Shown one piece after another: positions 27,379 through 35,972 of a DNA stretch of 64,000 nt. The translations under genes and the position numbers were made by a program. The DNA lies in assembly GCF_026239555.1 (NCBI RefSeq), contig NZ_JAPIVP010000020.1:44604-108603 (forward strand), in the 5' to 3' direction. The notes below the pieces were generated by a model. The model saw nothing but the letters and a program-made list of their open reading frames with translations. It had not been told where the DNA came from and ran no database searches. The stretch's first letter is position 1. The number at the start of each line of letters is the position of its first letter. The DNA comes from Pedobacter sp. PF22-3 (GTDB lineage: Bacteria; Bacteroidota; Bacteroidia; Sphingobacteriales; Sphingobacteriaceae).

Positions 27379-28574
27379 TGAGCTGGCTATATTATTTACT
27401 CGAAGCAAATTTATATCTTATCCTATTTTACGGATTTTATAGATTATTTCTCCACAGGGAAACCTTTTATGGGTTAAACAGATATTACCTGATTATCAGT
27501 TCGATACTGGCTTTTATACTTCCGTTTTTACAACTGGGCTTTTTAATGAATGAAATGGTTTTCAACTACACAGGATATATTACGATTGATGAACCACAAT
27601 CATATTTTACACCGGAGAATGTTCTTTTAGCAATATATCTATCAGTTTCAACAATTTTAATACTAAAAGTTTTATGGGGACTAAGGTACATTGCAAAATT
27701 AATGCGAAATGCCCGTAAGCGTAAAGAAAATGGCATCACATTTATTGAAATCCAAAATTCAAAAGTGGCATTTTCATTCTTCAATCTACTCTTTATTGAC
27801 CCGGAAATGAACCAAAAGGCAACTGTGTTAAAGCACGAAACGGTTCACATCAAGCAGAGACATAGTTTTGATATACTATTATTCGAATTGGTACAAATCT
27901 CGAGTTGGTTCAATCCAATCCTGTATTTTATTAAGAACGACATCAGACTGATCCACGAATATCTTGCTGATGATGCGACTACAAGGGCAGACATTGCCAA
28001 ATATGATTACGCCTTATTCCTGATCCAAAATTCGTACGGAACTCAATCAGTTACACTTAGCAATCATTTTTTCAATTCTTCATTACTAAAAAATAGAATA
28101 AGTATGTTAAATCAAAAAAAATCAGCAAAATGGGCCAGGCTCAAATTGTTATTCGTTATTCCGTTAAGCGCATTTATGCTGTTCTTATCTACAACGGCAT
28201 TTACAAAAGATTATGGCACCATCCAATTAGGGCAAAAAAAGGAAAGCTTAACCATTGTTTTACAGGACACTACGAAGAAAAAATCGGACAAGAAAAAGTT
28301 ACCTCCTCCACCTCCAAAGGAACCGATTAAAGCAGAGGCTAAAAAAGTTACAGAAATAAGGATTAATGAACCAAAAGTAAATAAAATTAGATTTGCTCCA
28401 CCTATTGTTAAAAAAGACAGCAAAAAACTACCTCCGTCAATAGTAACACAAGATGCCAAACCCGTACCTCCACCGCCACCGCCAATTGAACCAAAAGCCA
28501 CGAAGGGTAAAGTCTTGCAAATAAAATTAGCTCCGCCGCCGCCAATAGAGCCAAAGCCGGCAAAGAAAAGTTAA
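27378..28574 (+). CDS. M56 (BlaR1/MecR1-like) membrane metallopeptidase, Pro-rich tail
   Basis: A 398-residue membrane protein; I chose the ATG at 27378, sharing one base with the BlaI stop. It has about four transmembrane helices (near 5-25, 37-58, 83-103 and 255-275). The cytoplasmic zinc protease motif is HETVH (about 153-157), with a downstream Glu in HEYLADD. Unlike BlaR1, no penicillin-binding sensor domain follows the last helix. Instead there is a Lys/Pro-rich periplasmic tail of about 105 residues with PPPPPKEP, PPPPPPIEP and PPPPIEPKP runs, resembling a TonB linker without the TonB domain. It probably cleaves the neighbouring repressor on signal. Confidence 0.9.
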   Translation: MSWLYYLLEANLYLILFYGFYRLFLHRETFYGLNRYYLIISSILAFILPFLQLGFLMNEMVFNYTGYITIDEPQSYFTPENVLLAIYLSVSTILILKVLWGLRYIAKLMRNARKRKENGITFIEIQNSKVAFSFFNLLFIDPEMNQKATVLKHETVHIKQRHSFDILLFELVQISSWFNPILYFIKNDIRLIHEYLADDATTRADIAKYDYALFLIQNSYGTQSVTLSNHFFNSSLLKNRISMLNQKKSAKWARLKLLFVIPLSAFMLFLSTTAFTKDYGTIQLGQKKESLTIVLQDTTKKKSDKKKLPPPPPKEPIKAEAKKVTEIRINEPKVNKIRFAPPIVKKDSKKLPPSIVTQDAKPVPPPPPPIEPKATKGKVLQIKLAPPPPIEPKPAKKS

Positions 28575-28582
28575 TAGAATGC

Positions 28583-29218
28583 TTACTGCGGCACGTAAAC
28601 CACATATTTAGTTTCAAAGAAATCTTCCTCAAAATAAGCTGAAAGCGGGTATAACTCTGCTTTCAGTTTTGATGCTGCGATCTCTTCTGCCAAATCGCCG
28701 CCTTTCAGATACAAAATACCATTTGGAATGGCATTTATTGAATCTTTTTTAAACTTTCCCTGTATCCATGGATAAAATTCACCTAAACGGGTAACCGCCC
28801 TAGAAACCACAAAATTAAATTTCTCTTTAACTTGTTCAGCACGTAAATGATCAGCACGCAAATTTTCTAAACCCAATGCTGCTGCTACTTCGTTAACCAC
28901 TTTAATCTTTTTTCCGATAGAATCTACCAAATAGAACTGCGTTTCAGGAAACAAAATAGCCAAAGGAATACCTGGAAAACCGCCGCCCGTACCTACATCC
29001 AGAACGGATTCGCCAGCTTTAAACGTACATATTTTAGCTATACCCAATGAGTGGAGCACATGGCGCTCGTACAACTCTTCAATATCTTTTCTCGAAATTA
29101 CATTGATCTGTGCATTCCAGAAGCTATATAAATCAAACAACCGCGAAAACTGCTCAAGCTGTTTTTCACTTAAGTTGGGAAAATATTTTAAAATGATATC
29201 TGGCTTTACATCAGGCAT
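28583..29218 (-). CDS. rsmG: 16S rRNA (guanine-N7)-methyltransferase RsmG
   Basis: A 211-residue class I SAM-dependent methyltransferase. The SAM site is VLDVGTGGGFPGIPLAI; other RsmG features are NVISRKDIEELYERHVLHSLG near the N-terminus and FVVSRAVTRLGEFYPW. It methylates G527 (E. coli numbering) in helix 18 of 16S rRNA, and loss gives low-level streptomycin resistance in other bacteria. It is 25 bases downstream of the glycosyltransferase gene on the same strand and converges on the M56 gene with an 8-base gap. Confidence 0.95.
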   Translation of the reverse strand: MPDVKPDIILKYFPNLSEKQLEQFSRLFDLYSFWNAQINVISRKDIEELYERHVLHSLGIAKICTFKAGESVLDVGTGGGFPGIPLAILFPETQFYLVDSIGKKIKVVNEVAAALGLENLRADHLRAEQVKEKFNFVVSRAVTRLGEFYPWIQGKFKKDSINAIPNGILYLKGGDLAEEIAASKLKAELYPLSAYFEEDFFETKYVVYVPQ

Positions 29219-29243
29219 ATTGCAATAACTAAAGGATTATGAA

Positions 29244-30461
29244 CTATTTCCATTTTATATTTTTCTTCCCAAACATGGATAAAAATCCGTTCAGGGTTAA
29301 AAACAGAAACAAAAGTATATCTAAAATCGGGAACCACCAACGTAAATCGCCATAGTTTAACCGCTTAAGTAGTTTTGGATAGATAAAACACCTGATCATA
29401 ATGCTTAATCCAAAGATCCCTAGCGCTACATATTGCGCTTCGCGATTTAAAAACATACAAGCAGCAAAAAAAGCGTAAAACAAAAACTGAGAAATGATCT
29501 GGAGGCTCAAAATAAATTTATGTTTCGATTTATAGAACTTCCCAGCACCGAAATGGCGCTTTTTCTGTCTCAGATAACCTGCCCAGGTTTTATTTGGCTC
29601 GCTCCACACATGACTGTCCCGGTGTATACGAATCTCGGTATTATACTCATTGGCATGTGCGTTAACAAATAAATCATCATCCCCGGAAGGAATATGCATG
29701 TGCGCTGCAAAACCCTTATTTTTAAAAAACAGGGATTTTTTATAAGCCATATTCCGCCCAACGCCCATATAAGGCATACCTTTAAGGGCAAAGGAAAGGT
29801 AATTAACTGCAGTAAAAAAGGTTTCGAAACGGATCAAAGCATTTAACAGGCTTCGTTTTTTCATATAAGGCGAGTAACCCAATACAATTTCCGTTTGTTC
29901 ATCAGCAGGTTGCTGCATATCCATCAGCCAGTTCTCAGAAGCAGGCATGCAATCGGCATCTGTAAATACGAGCCAATCATATTTAGCGGCTTTTATACCC
30001 ATGGTAACGGCAAATTTCTTGCCGGCAATAAATTTATCGTTGTCTAAAATTTTGACTATTTTAAGGTTATAGTGCTGCTTTTCAAAAGCTTCTAAAAACT
30101 CTTCCGTACCATCCCAAGAACGATCATTAACCACCACAACCTCAAATTCAGGGTAATTTTGACTAAGTAACGAAGGAAGATACTGCTGTAGATTAACAAT
30201 TTCATTCCGGGCACAAACAATAACACTTATCGGTTTATGCGCTGAAAAAGGCACTTCTTCAATGCCTACCCTGGCCAGCTTTAAATGAACAAAAAGCACA
30301 TAATAAAACTGAACCAAAAGGCAAAAAGCAAATATCGAAAGCAGAATAATTTCAAGCGGGGTTAATATCACGATGGTAAAATAAATAGGCGCAAATTTCT
30401 GATTTTTAATCTGTAAATCACTTTTATGTGGATAAAAAATTAAACAAAAATATGCCCTCAA
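29244..30461 (-). CDS. Membrane glycosyltransferase family 2
   Basis: A GT-A fold glycosyltransferase of up to 405 residues. After an N-terminal membrane helix come ISVIVCARNE, VVVVNDRSWDGT, the DxD-like metal site VFTDADCMP and a DDLFV acceptor-side motif, then the pattern RQKRRHFG-like WAGYLRQKKRHFG. Three hydrophobic helices near the C-terminus complete a processive-type membrane topology. The sugar substrate cannot be predicted; lipid or cell-surface polysaccharide is likely. The start is uncertain: the ATG at 30461 is 42 bases from the divergent tgt start, and a GTG at 30371 would give a form shorter by 30 residues. Confidence 0.88.
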   Translation of the reverse strand: MRAYFCLIFYPHKSDLQIKNQKFAPIYFTIVILTPLEIILLSIFAFCLLVQFYYVLFVHLKLARVGIEEVPFSAHKPISVIVCARNEIVNLQQYLPSLLSQNYPEFEVVVVNDRSWDGTEEFLEAFEKQHYNLKIVKILDNDKFIAGKKFAVTMGIKAAKYDWLVFTDADCMPASENWLMDMQQPADEQTEIVLGYSPYMKKRSLLNALIRFETFFTAVNYLSFALKGMPYMGVGRNMAYKKSLFFKNKGFAAHMHIPSGDDDLFVNAHANEYNTEIRIHRDSHVWSEPNKTWAGYLRQKKRHFGAGKFYKSKHKFILSLQIISQFLFYAFFAACMFLNREAQYVALGIFGLSIMIRCFIYPKLLKRLNYGDLRWWFPILDILLFLFLTLNGFLSMFGKKNIKWK

Positions 30462-30503
30462 TTTTTGCTATTTTTGGCAGATTTTTGACGAGGAAAATAC
30501 AAT

Positions 30504-31634
30504 ATGAAATTTAGTTTACAGGCTAACGATCCACTATCTAAAGCCAGGGCCGGAACGGTTACCACTGCCCATGGCGAAATACAAACCCCAATTTTTATGC
30601 CTGTGGGCACAGCTGGAACGGTTAAAGCCGTACACCAGCGCGAGCTTAAAGATGATATTGACGCAAAAATCATTCTCGGAAATACTTACCATCTTTATCT
30701 AAGGCCCGGTCTTGATATCCTTGAAAAAGCAGGTGGCTTACATCAATTTATAGGCTGGGACCGCCCAATTTTAACTGATAGTGGTGGTTACCAGGTTTAT
30801 TCATTAAGTAAAGTGCGTAAAATTAAGGAAGAAGGAGTTACTTTCCGATCGCATATTGATGGCTCAAAACATCTTTTCACACCTGAATATGCCATGGATA
30901 TCCAGCGTACCATTGGTGCTGATATCATTATGGCCTTTGATGAGTGCACACCATACCCATGCGATTACACTTACGCAGCCAAATCAATCAAAATGACCCA
31001 TCGCTGGCTAGAGCGTTGCTGCACCCATTTTGATAATACTCAACCTAAATATGGTTTTGATCAAACACTTTTCCCTATTGTTCAAGGTTCTGTGTATAAA
31101 GATCTAAGAATTAAATCGGCAGAATTTATTGCCAGTATGAATCGTGACGGCAATGCAATAGGTGGTTTATCGGTAGGCGAACCCGCCGAAGAGATGTATG
31201 CTATGACGGAAGTAGTATGTAATATATTACCAGCCGAAAAACCACGTTATTTAATGGGCGTAGGTACACCCATCAATATATTAGAGAATATTGCGTTGGG
31301 TATAGATATGTTTGATTGTGTAATGCCAACCAGAAATGCAAGAAATGGCATGCTGTTTACCAGAAATGGCATTATAAACATCAGGAACAAAAAATGGGAG
31401 AATGATTTTTCTCCATTGGATGCAGAAAGCGATCTACATGCCGATCAGGTGACAACGAAGGCTTATTTGAGGCACCTGGTACATAGCAATGAAATGCTTG
31501 GCGCTCAAATTGCTACCTTACATAACCTGCATTTCTATCTTTGGCTGGTAAAACAGGCCAGGGAAAAAATCATTGCAGGTGAATTTTACGAGTGGAAAAA
31601 CAAAATGGTTAAAGTGTTAGGCAATAAGCTATAA
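30504..31634 (+). CDS. tgt: tRNA-guanine transglycosylase (queuine/preQ1)
   Basis: A 376-residue bacterial Tgt that exchanges guanine-34 for preQ1 in GU(N) tRNAs. The active-site residues are present: D92 in TDSGGYQVYS, D146 in MAFDECTPYP, and the nucleophile D271 in MFDCVMPTRNARNG. The zinc site is altered. In the E. coli enzyme the motif DAECDCYTC gives three Cys ligands; here the aligned segment is DAESDLHAD, so all three Cys are replaced (S309, L311, D314) while the His in TLHNL remains. I recall other Bacteroidota enzymes sharing this loss. First gene of an operon with an LptF/G-like and an EamA gene (gaps of 1 and 2 bases). Confidence 0.95.
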   Translation: MKFSLQANDPLSKARAGTVTTAHGEIQTPIFMPVGTAGTVKAVHQRELKDDIDAKIILGNTYHLYLRPGLDILEKAGGLHQFIGWDRPILTDSGGYQVYSLSKVRKIKEEGVTFRSHIDGSKHLFTPEYAMDIQRTIGADIIMAFDECTPYPCDYTYAAKSIKMTHRWLERCCTHFDNTQPKYGFDQTLFPIVQGSVYKDLRIKSAEFIASMNRDGNAIGGLSVGEPAEEMYAMTEVVCNILPAEKPRYLMGVGTPINILENIALGIDMFDCVMPTRNARNGMLFTRNGIINIRNKKWENDFSPLDAESDLHADQVTTKAYLRHLVHSNEMLGAQIATLHNLHFYLWLVKQAREKIIAGEFYEWKNKMVKVLGNKL

Positions 31635-31635
31635 A

Positions 31636-32739
31636 ATGAATTTGTTAAAAGGGAGAATAAAAATCATCGATCAGTATATTATCGGGAAATACCTGGGTAC
31701 ATTTATTTATACCCTTGCCATTTTTGTGATCATTATTGTTGTATTCGACCTATCGGAAAAGATGGATGATTTTATGAAAAGCGGTTTGAGTTTTTGGGGA
31801 ATCCTCTCTAAATATTACGCTGGTTCCATTCCATTCTATGTGAACATGCTTTCGCCACTGATTAATTTTATTGCAGTAATTTTCTTCACGGCTAAAATGG
31901 CCGATCAAACCGAAATTGTACCGATTTTAAGTGGTGGTGTAAGTTTTAACCGGTTTTTATTTCCTTACCTAGTGTCGGCCACCATTATTTTCTCGGCCAA
32001 CCTACTTTCAAATTTATACGTCCTCCCTTATACCAATACCTTAAAGAATAGCTTCGAGAACACCTATGTAAAACGTAATGATCCTTCCTCAAAATCAAAA
32101 ATCCATATGAAACTGGATGACAAAACCTATATCTATATTGATAATTTCGACAACAAAACGAATTCAGGATATCGGTTTTCTCTGGATAATTTTAGTGGAG
32201 ACGTACTGACCAAAAAGATCGTTGCAGAAAATATAAAGTGGGATTCGCTTAAGCGTAAATGGCAGTTGAGCAATTACTCCATCCGTAAGATAGATGGCCT
32301 GAAAGAAACCATGGTTTACGGCAATGGCAAGCTTAAGGACACCATCCTAGACATGCGCCCGGATGATTTTTCAGCATATGATAACGTGGTGCAAAATTTA
32401 ACCACCAAAGAACTTTCAGAGAAAATCAGAAAAGAAAAAATCCGTGGAACAGGCATCATGAACGACCTTGAGTTTGAGAAGTATAAACGTTATCTACACC
32501 CACTTTCCGCTTTCGTACTAACGCTGATTGGTGTAGCGCTCTCATCGCGTAAAGTTCGTGGAGGTGTTGGTGTATCCTTAGGTATCGGGATCTTCATTAG
32601 CTTTGCTTATATCGTATTCAATCAGTTCACGCAGATGTTTTCTACTAAAGGAGGATTGCCACCTTTTGCAGCCGTTATTATGCCTACAGTATTCTTTGGC
32701 TTATTAGGTTTTTACCTTTTAAGAAAAGCACCTAAATAG
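31636..32739 (+). CDS. LptF/LptG-family lipopolysaccharide export permease
   Basis: A 367-residue YjgP/YjgQ-family inner-membrane protein. It has three N-terminal helices (about 15-40, 60-85 and 105-125), a periplasmic beta-jellyroll-like region (about 135-275) and three C-terminal helices (290-360). Conserved features include IIDQYIIGKYLGTFIYT at the N-terminus, SPLINFIAVIFFTAKMADQTEIVPILSGGVSF and the C-terminal LHPLSAFVLTLIGVALSS. With LptB and LptC it extracts LPS from the inner membrane. Which of LptF or LptG it represents is not decided. Second gene of the tgt operon. Confidence 0.92.
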   Translation: MNLLKGRIKIIDQYIIGKYLGTFIYTLAIFVIIIVVFDLSEKMDDFMKSGLSFWGILSKYYAGSIPFYVNMLSPLINFIAVIFFTAKMADQTEIVPILSGGVSFNRFLFPYLVSATIIFSANLLSNLYVLPYTNTLKNSFENTYVKRNDPSSKSKIHMKLDDKTYIYIDNFDNKTNSGYRFSLDNFSGDVLTKKIVAENIKWDSLKRKWQLSNYSIRKIDGLKETMVYGNGKLKDTILDMRPDDFSAYDNVVQNLTTKELSEKIRKEKIRGTGIMNDLEFEKYKRYLHPLSAFVLTLIGVALSSRKVRGGVGVSLGIGIFISFAYIVFNQFTQMFSTKGGLPPFAAVIMPTVFFGLLGFYLLRKAPK

Positions 32740-32741
32740 TA

Positions 32742-33620
32742 ATGGACATTACCAAAAAGAATTTACTCATCCTCCATCTTACCGTATTTGTCTGGGGCTT
32801 TACAGGCGTGCTCGGCAAATTAATTTCTATAGCAGCGGTGCCGATGGTTTGGTACCGGGTATTGATTGCGGCAGTTACACTTTTAGCATGGTTTTTAATC
32901 ACTAAAAAGAACATTAAGATTAGTAAAAAACAGTTTATCCAATTCTTTTTAACGGGCGGCATTGTGGCCATTCACTGGATATTTTTTTTCCATGCCATCA
33001 AAGTTTCAACGGTTTCCGTAACCCTGGTATGCCTCTCTTCTTTTACGTTATTTACGGCCATTTTAGAACCGCTAATTAAAAAACAGCCAATACAACCCGG
33101 CGATATTTTAATTGGTTTATTAATCATTGTTGGAATATATATGATCTTTAAATTCGAAGGTCAGTATACTCTTGGAATTATTTTCGGTCTGTTAGCAGCA
33201 GTGGCATCCAGTCTTTTTTCAACTATAAATTCTACATTGGTACAAAAAAGTGAGCCTTCCATCATTAGTTTTTACGAGCTTGTTGGGGCATTTTTCTGGA
33301 TCACATTATACCGTTTGTATGATGGCTCGCTTCTTCATACAGCATTCAATCTAAGTGCGCAAAACTGGTTCTACCTTATTCTTCTTGGTACGCTTTGTAC
33401 ATCCGTTGCTTACGTTGCAGGCGTTGCTGTAATGAGAACTTTATCTGCTTTTAGAGTAGCCTTAATTACCAATTTGGAACCCGTATATGGTATAGTATTA
33501 GCATTCATTTTCTTTCAAAGTAAAGAGCAAATGACGGGTGGATTTTATATCGGTGCAACGATTATTCTCGCTTCTATATTTCTTTATCCGATCTATAAAA
33601 AGAGAAAAAACCAGCTCTAA
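32742..33620 (+). CDS. EamA/DMT-family transporter
   Basis: A 292-residue membrane protein with ten hydrophobic helices arranged as two EamA repeats (about 8-140 and 155-290). Typical features: FVWGFTGVLGKLI in helix 1, and in the second repeat ALITNLEPVYGIVLAFIFFQSKEQMTGGFYIGATIILASI, the usual DMT ending. The family exports amino acids or other metabolites; the substrate here is unknown. Last gene of the tgt operon, 2 bases after the LptF/G-like gene. A 2.35-kb gene-free stretch follows. Confidence 0.9.
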   Translation: MDITKKNLLILHLTVFVWGFTGVLGKLISIAAVPMVWYRVLIAAVTLLAWFLITKKNIKISKKQFIQFFLTGGIVAIHWIFFFHAIKVSTVSVTLVCLSSFTLFTAILEPLIKKQPIQPGDILIGLLIIVGIYMIFKFEGQYTLGIIFGLLAAVASSLFSTINSTLVQKSEPSIISFYELVGAFFWITLYRLYDGSLLHTAFNLSAQNWFYLILLGTLCTSVAYVAGVAVMRTLSAFRVALITNLEPVYGIVLAFIFFQSKEQMTGGFYIGATIILASIFLYPIYKKRKNQL

Positions 33621-35972
33621 AAATAGTACCAGGAATTCAAGACAGCTTGGACTAAGCGATCTGCTTATTTTAAAAATATCACCTTATCATTTCGGTTCTG
33701 ATAGCCTATACTAAAAAGCTCTTTTATCTCTAACAGATCGTAAAGATGAACCGAATTTCCAGATAAAATTATCCTTATCAATCATCATATAAATCTAACT
33801 TAAGCTAACGATCACCTGATAAATTTGATTAAAAAAACTGATCGGTCAATTAGGGTAACTATACATTTTTTATTAAACGATCAGCGGTATGATGACACAA
33901 GAGAAGAGCAAAACAGATGACAAAATCTAGCCTTCAGCGATTGCAAAAAAGCAAGTTACTTCAAGGCCTTTCTTACTAAAAAGATGCTGATTGATGCTTA
34001 TCAGATAACCAATAAATAAATATCATACACTCACTTTTACCAGCGCTTCTCCACACTCAAAAGTATACTCAATGAAGTAAAAAAAAAGAGCTAAATGACC
34101 TGTCTTGAGATTAAGAGCGATTGTATTTTATATCAATTTTTTCAAACAGTCCACGTTGGGTATTTAATCTTAAACGTCGCCCTTAACCGAGCTTTATTGA
34201 GCTCTGCAAAGGTAATTTACTTCAGGGTTACGCCAACAATAAGTATACTTCAAACAGTCGCTATCAGATCATAAAAGATCACATTAGAAAACTGCTAATA
34301 AAACAGGTTTTGCAAAAAATCGATTTAAGACAAGTGGCAGATATCGACAACAGCATATAAAATTTAATCGGAGTATGCTTATTAAAATTAGGTTAATATC
34401 TCAGGTCAAAACCTTGAAAGGGAAAGAGAAAATCTGCAGAAAAAACATCAGGCATTTACAATTTAAAAACGTCAATTTAAAAGCTAAAAAAGAAGTTAAC
34501 CGGAACTAAATTATAAACATGAAAACGAGCAAGAAAAACAATTCATATTGACAATAAAACGGCCTATAAAAAAGCCCGAATCCAAACAAAATTTAAATTA
34601 ATTTTTATCAAAAAATTGAATTTAAAATTAATCAAAAAACGTAACCAAAATCAGGTAAAATACAACATTGAAAAGCCTGCAAAAATCAACTACTGAACGG
34701 TATTAAAAACAGCTAAAAAACCCAAACTTAATAGAGAAAAAAATGCAACAAAATAAAGGTAAAAACATTAAAAAGGCTATCCTAAAACATTGCTAAACCT
34801 GAGCTATTTTATAGCTAAATATATCACGCTTGGAATTAGTATGTGCACACCAAACAAAATGTGAGATTCAAAATGCTTTAATATTAGGCTTAACACAGCT
34901 TTAAAATTTAGCAAAAAAGATCAGATTATATACAACCAAAATTCATTTTGAAGCGTAAGTCGACATCAAAAAAACCGATAAAATTCATCCCTTGAAGCTA
35001 ATTAATCGGCTGCTTTTTTATCCCTAAAGCGGGAAAATCTATGAATTTCAGTTTCCAAAAGCAAAAAAGCATATTCGACAAAAAACGTCCTTTAAATACC
35101 ATTTGACACACTTTTTTACCACAGAATAGAAAATATGATAAAAAGTTACAAAGGCACCTTTGCTCACGAATATCGTCAGGAAATAGCGTTATGAGGTCAA
35201 ATTATCACAAATTTCAGGGTGTAAAAACGTGAAAAAATATACAATTATAGGTTTCCGGTTACTGCCTGACACAACAAAATACGCTGGGAAACACTTGCAA
35301 AACGCCCTATTAAAGCGATCTGATTCGGGCAAATCAAGAGAAAAATGATCAAAAAAACCGACTGAAAAATCTAAAAATAATGAGAGACAAGCTAAATGAC
35401 CGGGCTAAATAACCAAAAAAATGAACGACATTTTGTCATAAAAATCTAACCTCTACATCAATTAGAATTTCATAACTGTTTGTTTTATGCTATAATATTT
35501 TGCTTTTAAACCTGAAAAATGGGGAGCAATTTTGAAGCAGATTTCAGTACACCTAAAGTCAATTTTCAGTAGCATATATAAACTGAAACTTTAAGGATTA
35601 TTCCAGTATAGAAAATCTAAAATATCAGCGATAACCATAAAATTCTTTCGCGTTTTTAAGCCTATACCAAAGGGTTGATCGAATTTTATAAACTATACGA
35701 AAATTAAAAAAGACAATAAAATTTTCAAAGAAAACCGATTAATAAGTGTAAATTAAATCCATAAATTTAATGCGATTAAAAATGTTGAGCAAAGTCTAAA
35801 TCAGCAATTAAATTCATTAAAAAACAAAGGTAAAATCAACAAATTAAGAATTTAATTAAAATTCATTAATATCTAAAAATCAACAACTTAAATAATTTTA
35901 CATACATTAAAAATTTACAAAAATTAACACTTGCAAATTTCATAAAACTAAATATTTTAGCAAATAATTTAG
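33621..35972 (+). other. 2.35-kb A-rich region without recognisable genes
   Basis: No open frame of 60 codons or more exists on either strand, and I recognise no RNA family, CRISPR, tandem repeat or dispersed palindrome. The + strand is strongly A-rich over T: in 34441-34500 about 32 of 60 bases are A against 14 T, and 34621-34680 is similar. The last 280 bases before the next gene are almost pure AT. Short poly-A runs and AAAACCG-like words recur. It could be a decayed gene region, a long untranslated leader, or an unknown RNA. The dispersed repeats that fill the other large spacers in the window are missing here. Confidence 0.6.

Noticed and set aside
27375..28574. Beta-lactam resistance cassette
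   Set aside because: The M56 protein lacks the penicillin-binding sensor domain and no beta-lactamase gene is adjacent.
33621..35972. Replication origin
   Set aside because: The AT-richness is suggestive, but no cluster of DnaA boxes was found and no dnaA, dnaN or parAB genes are near.
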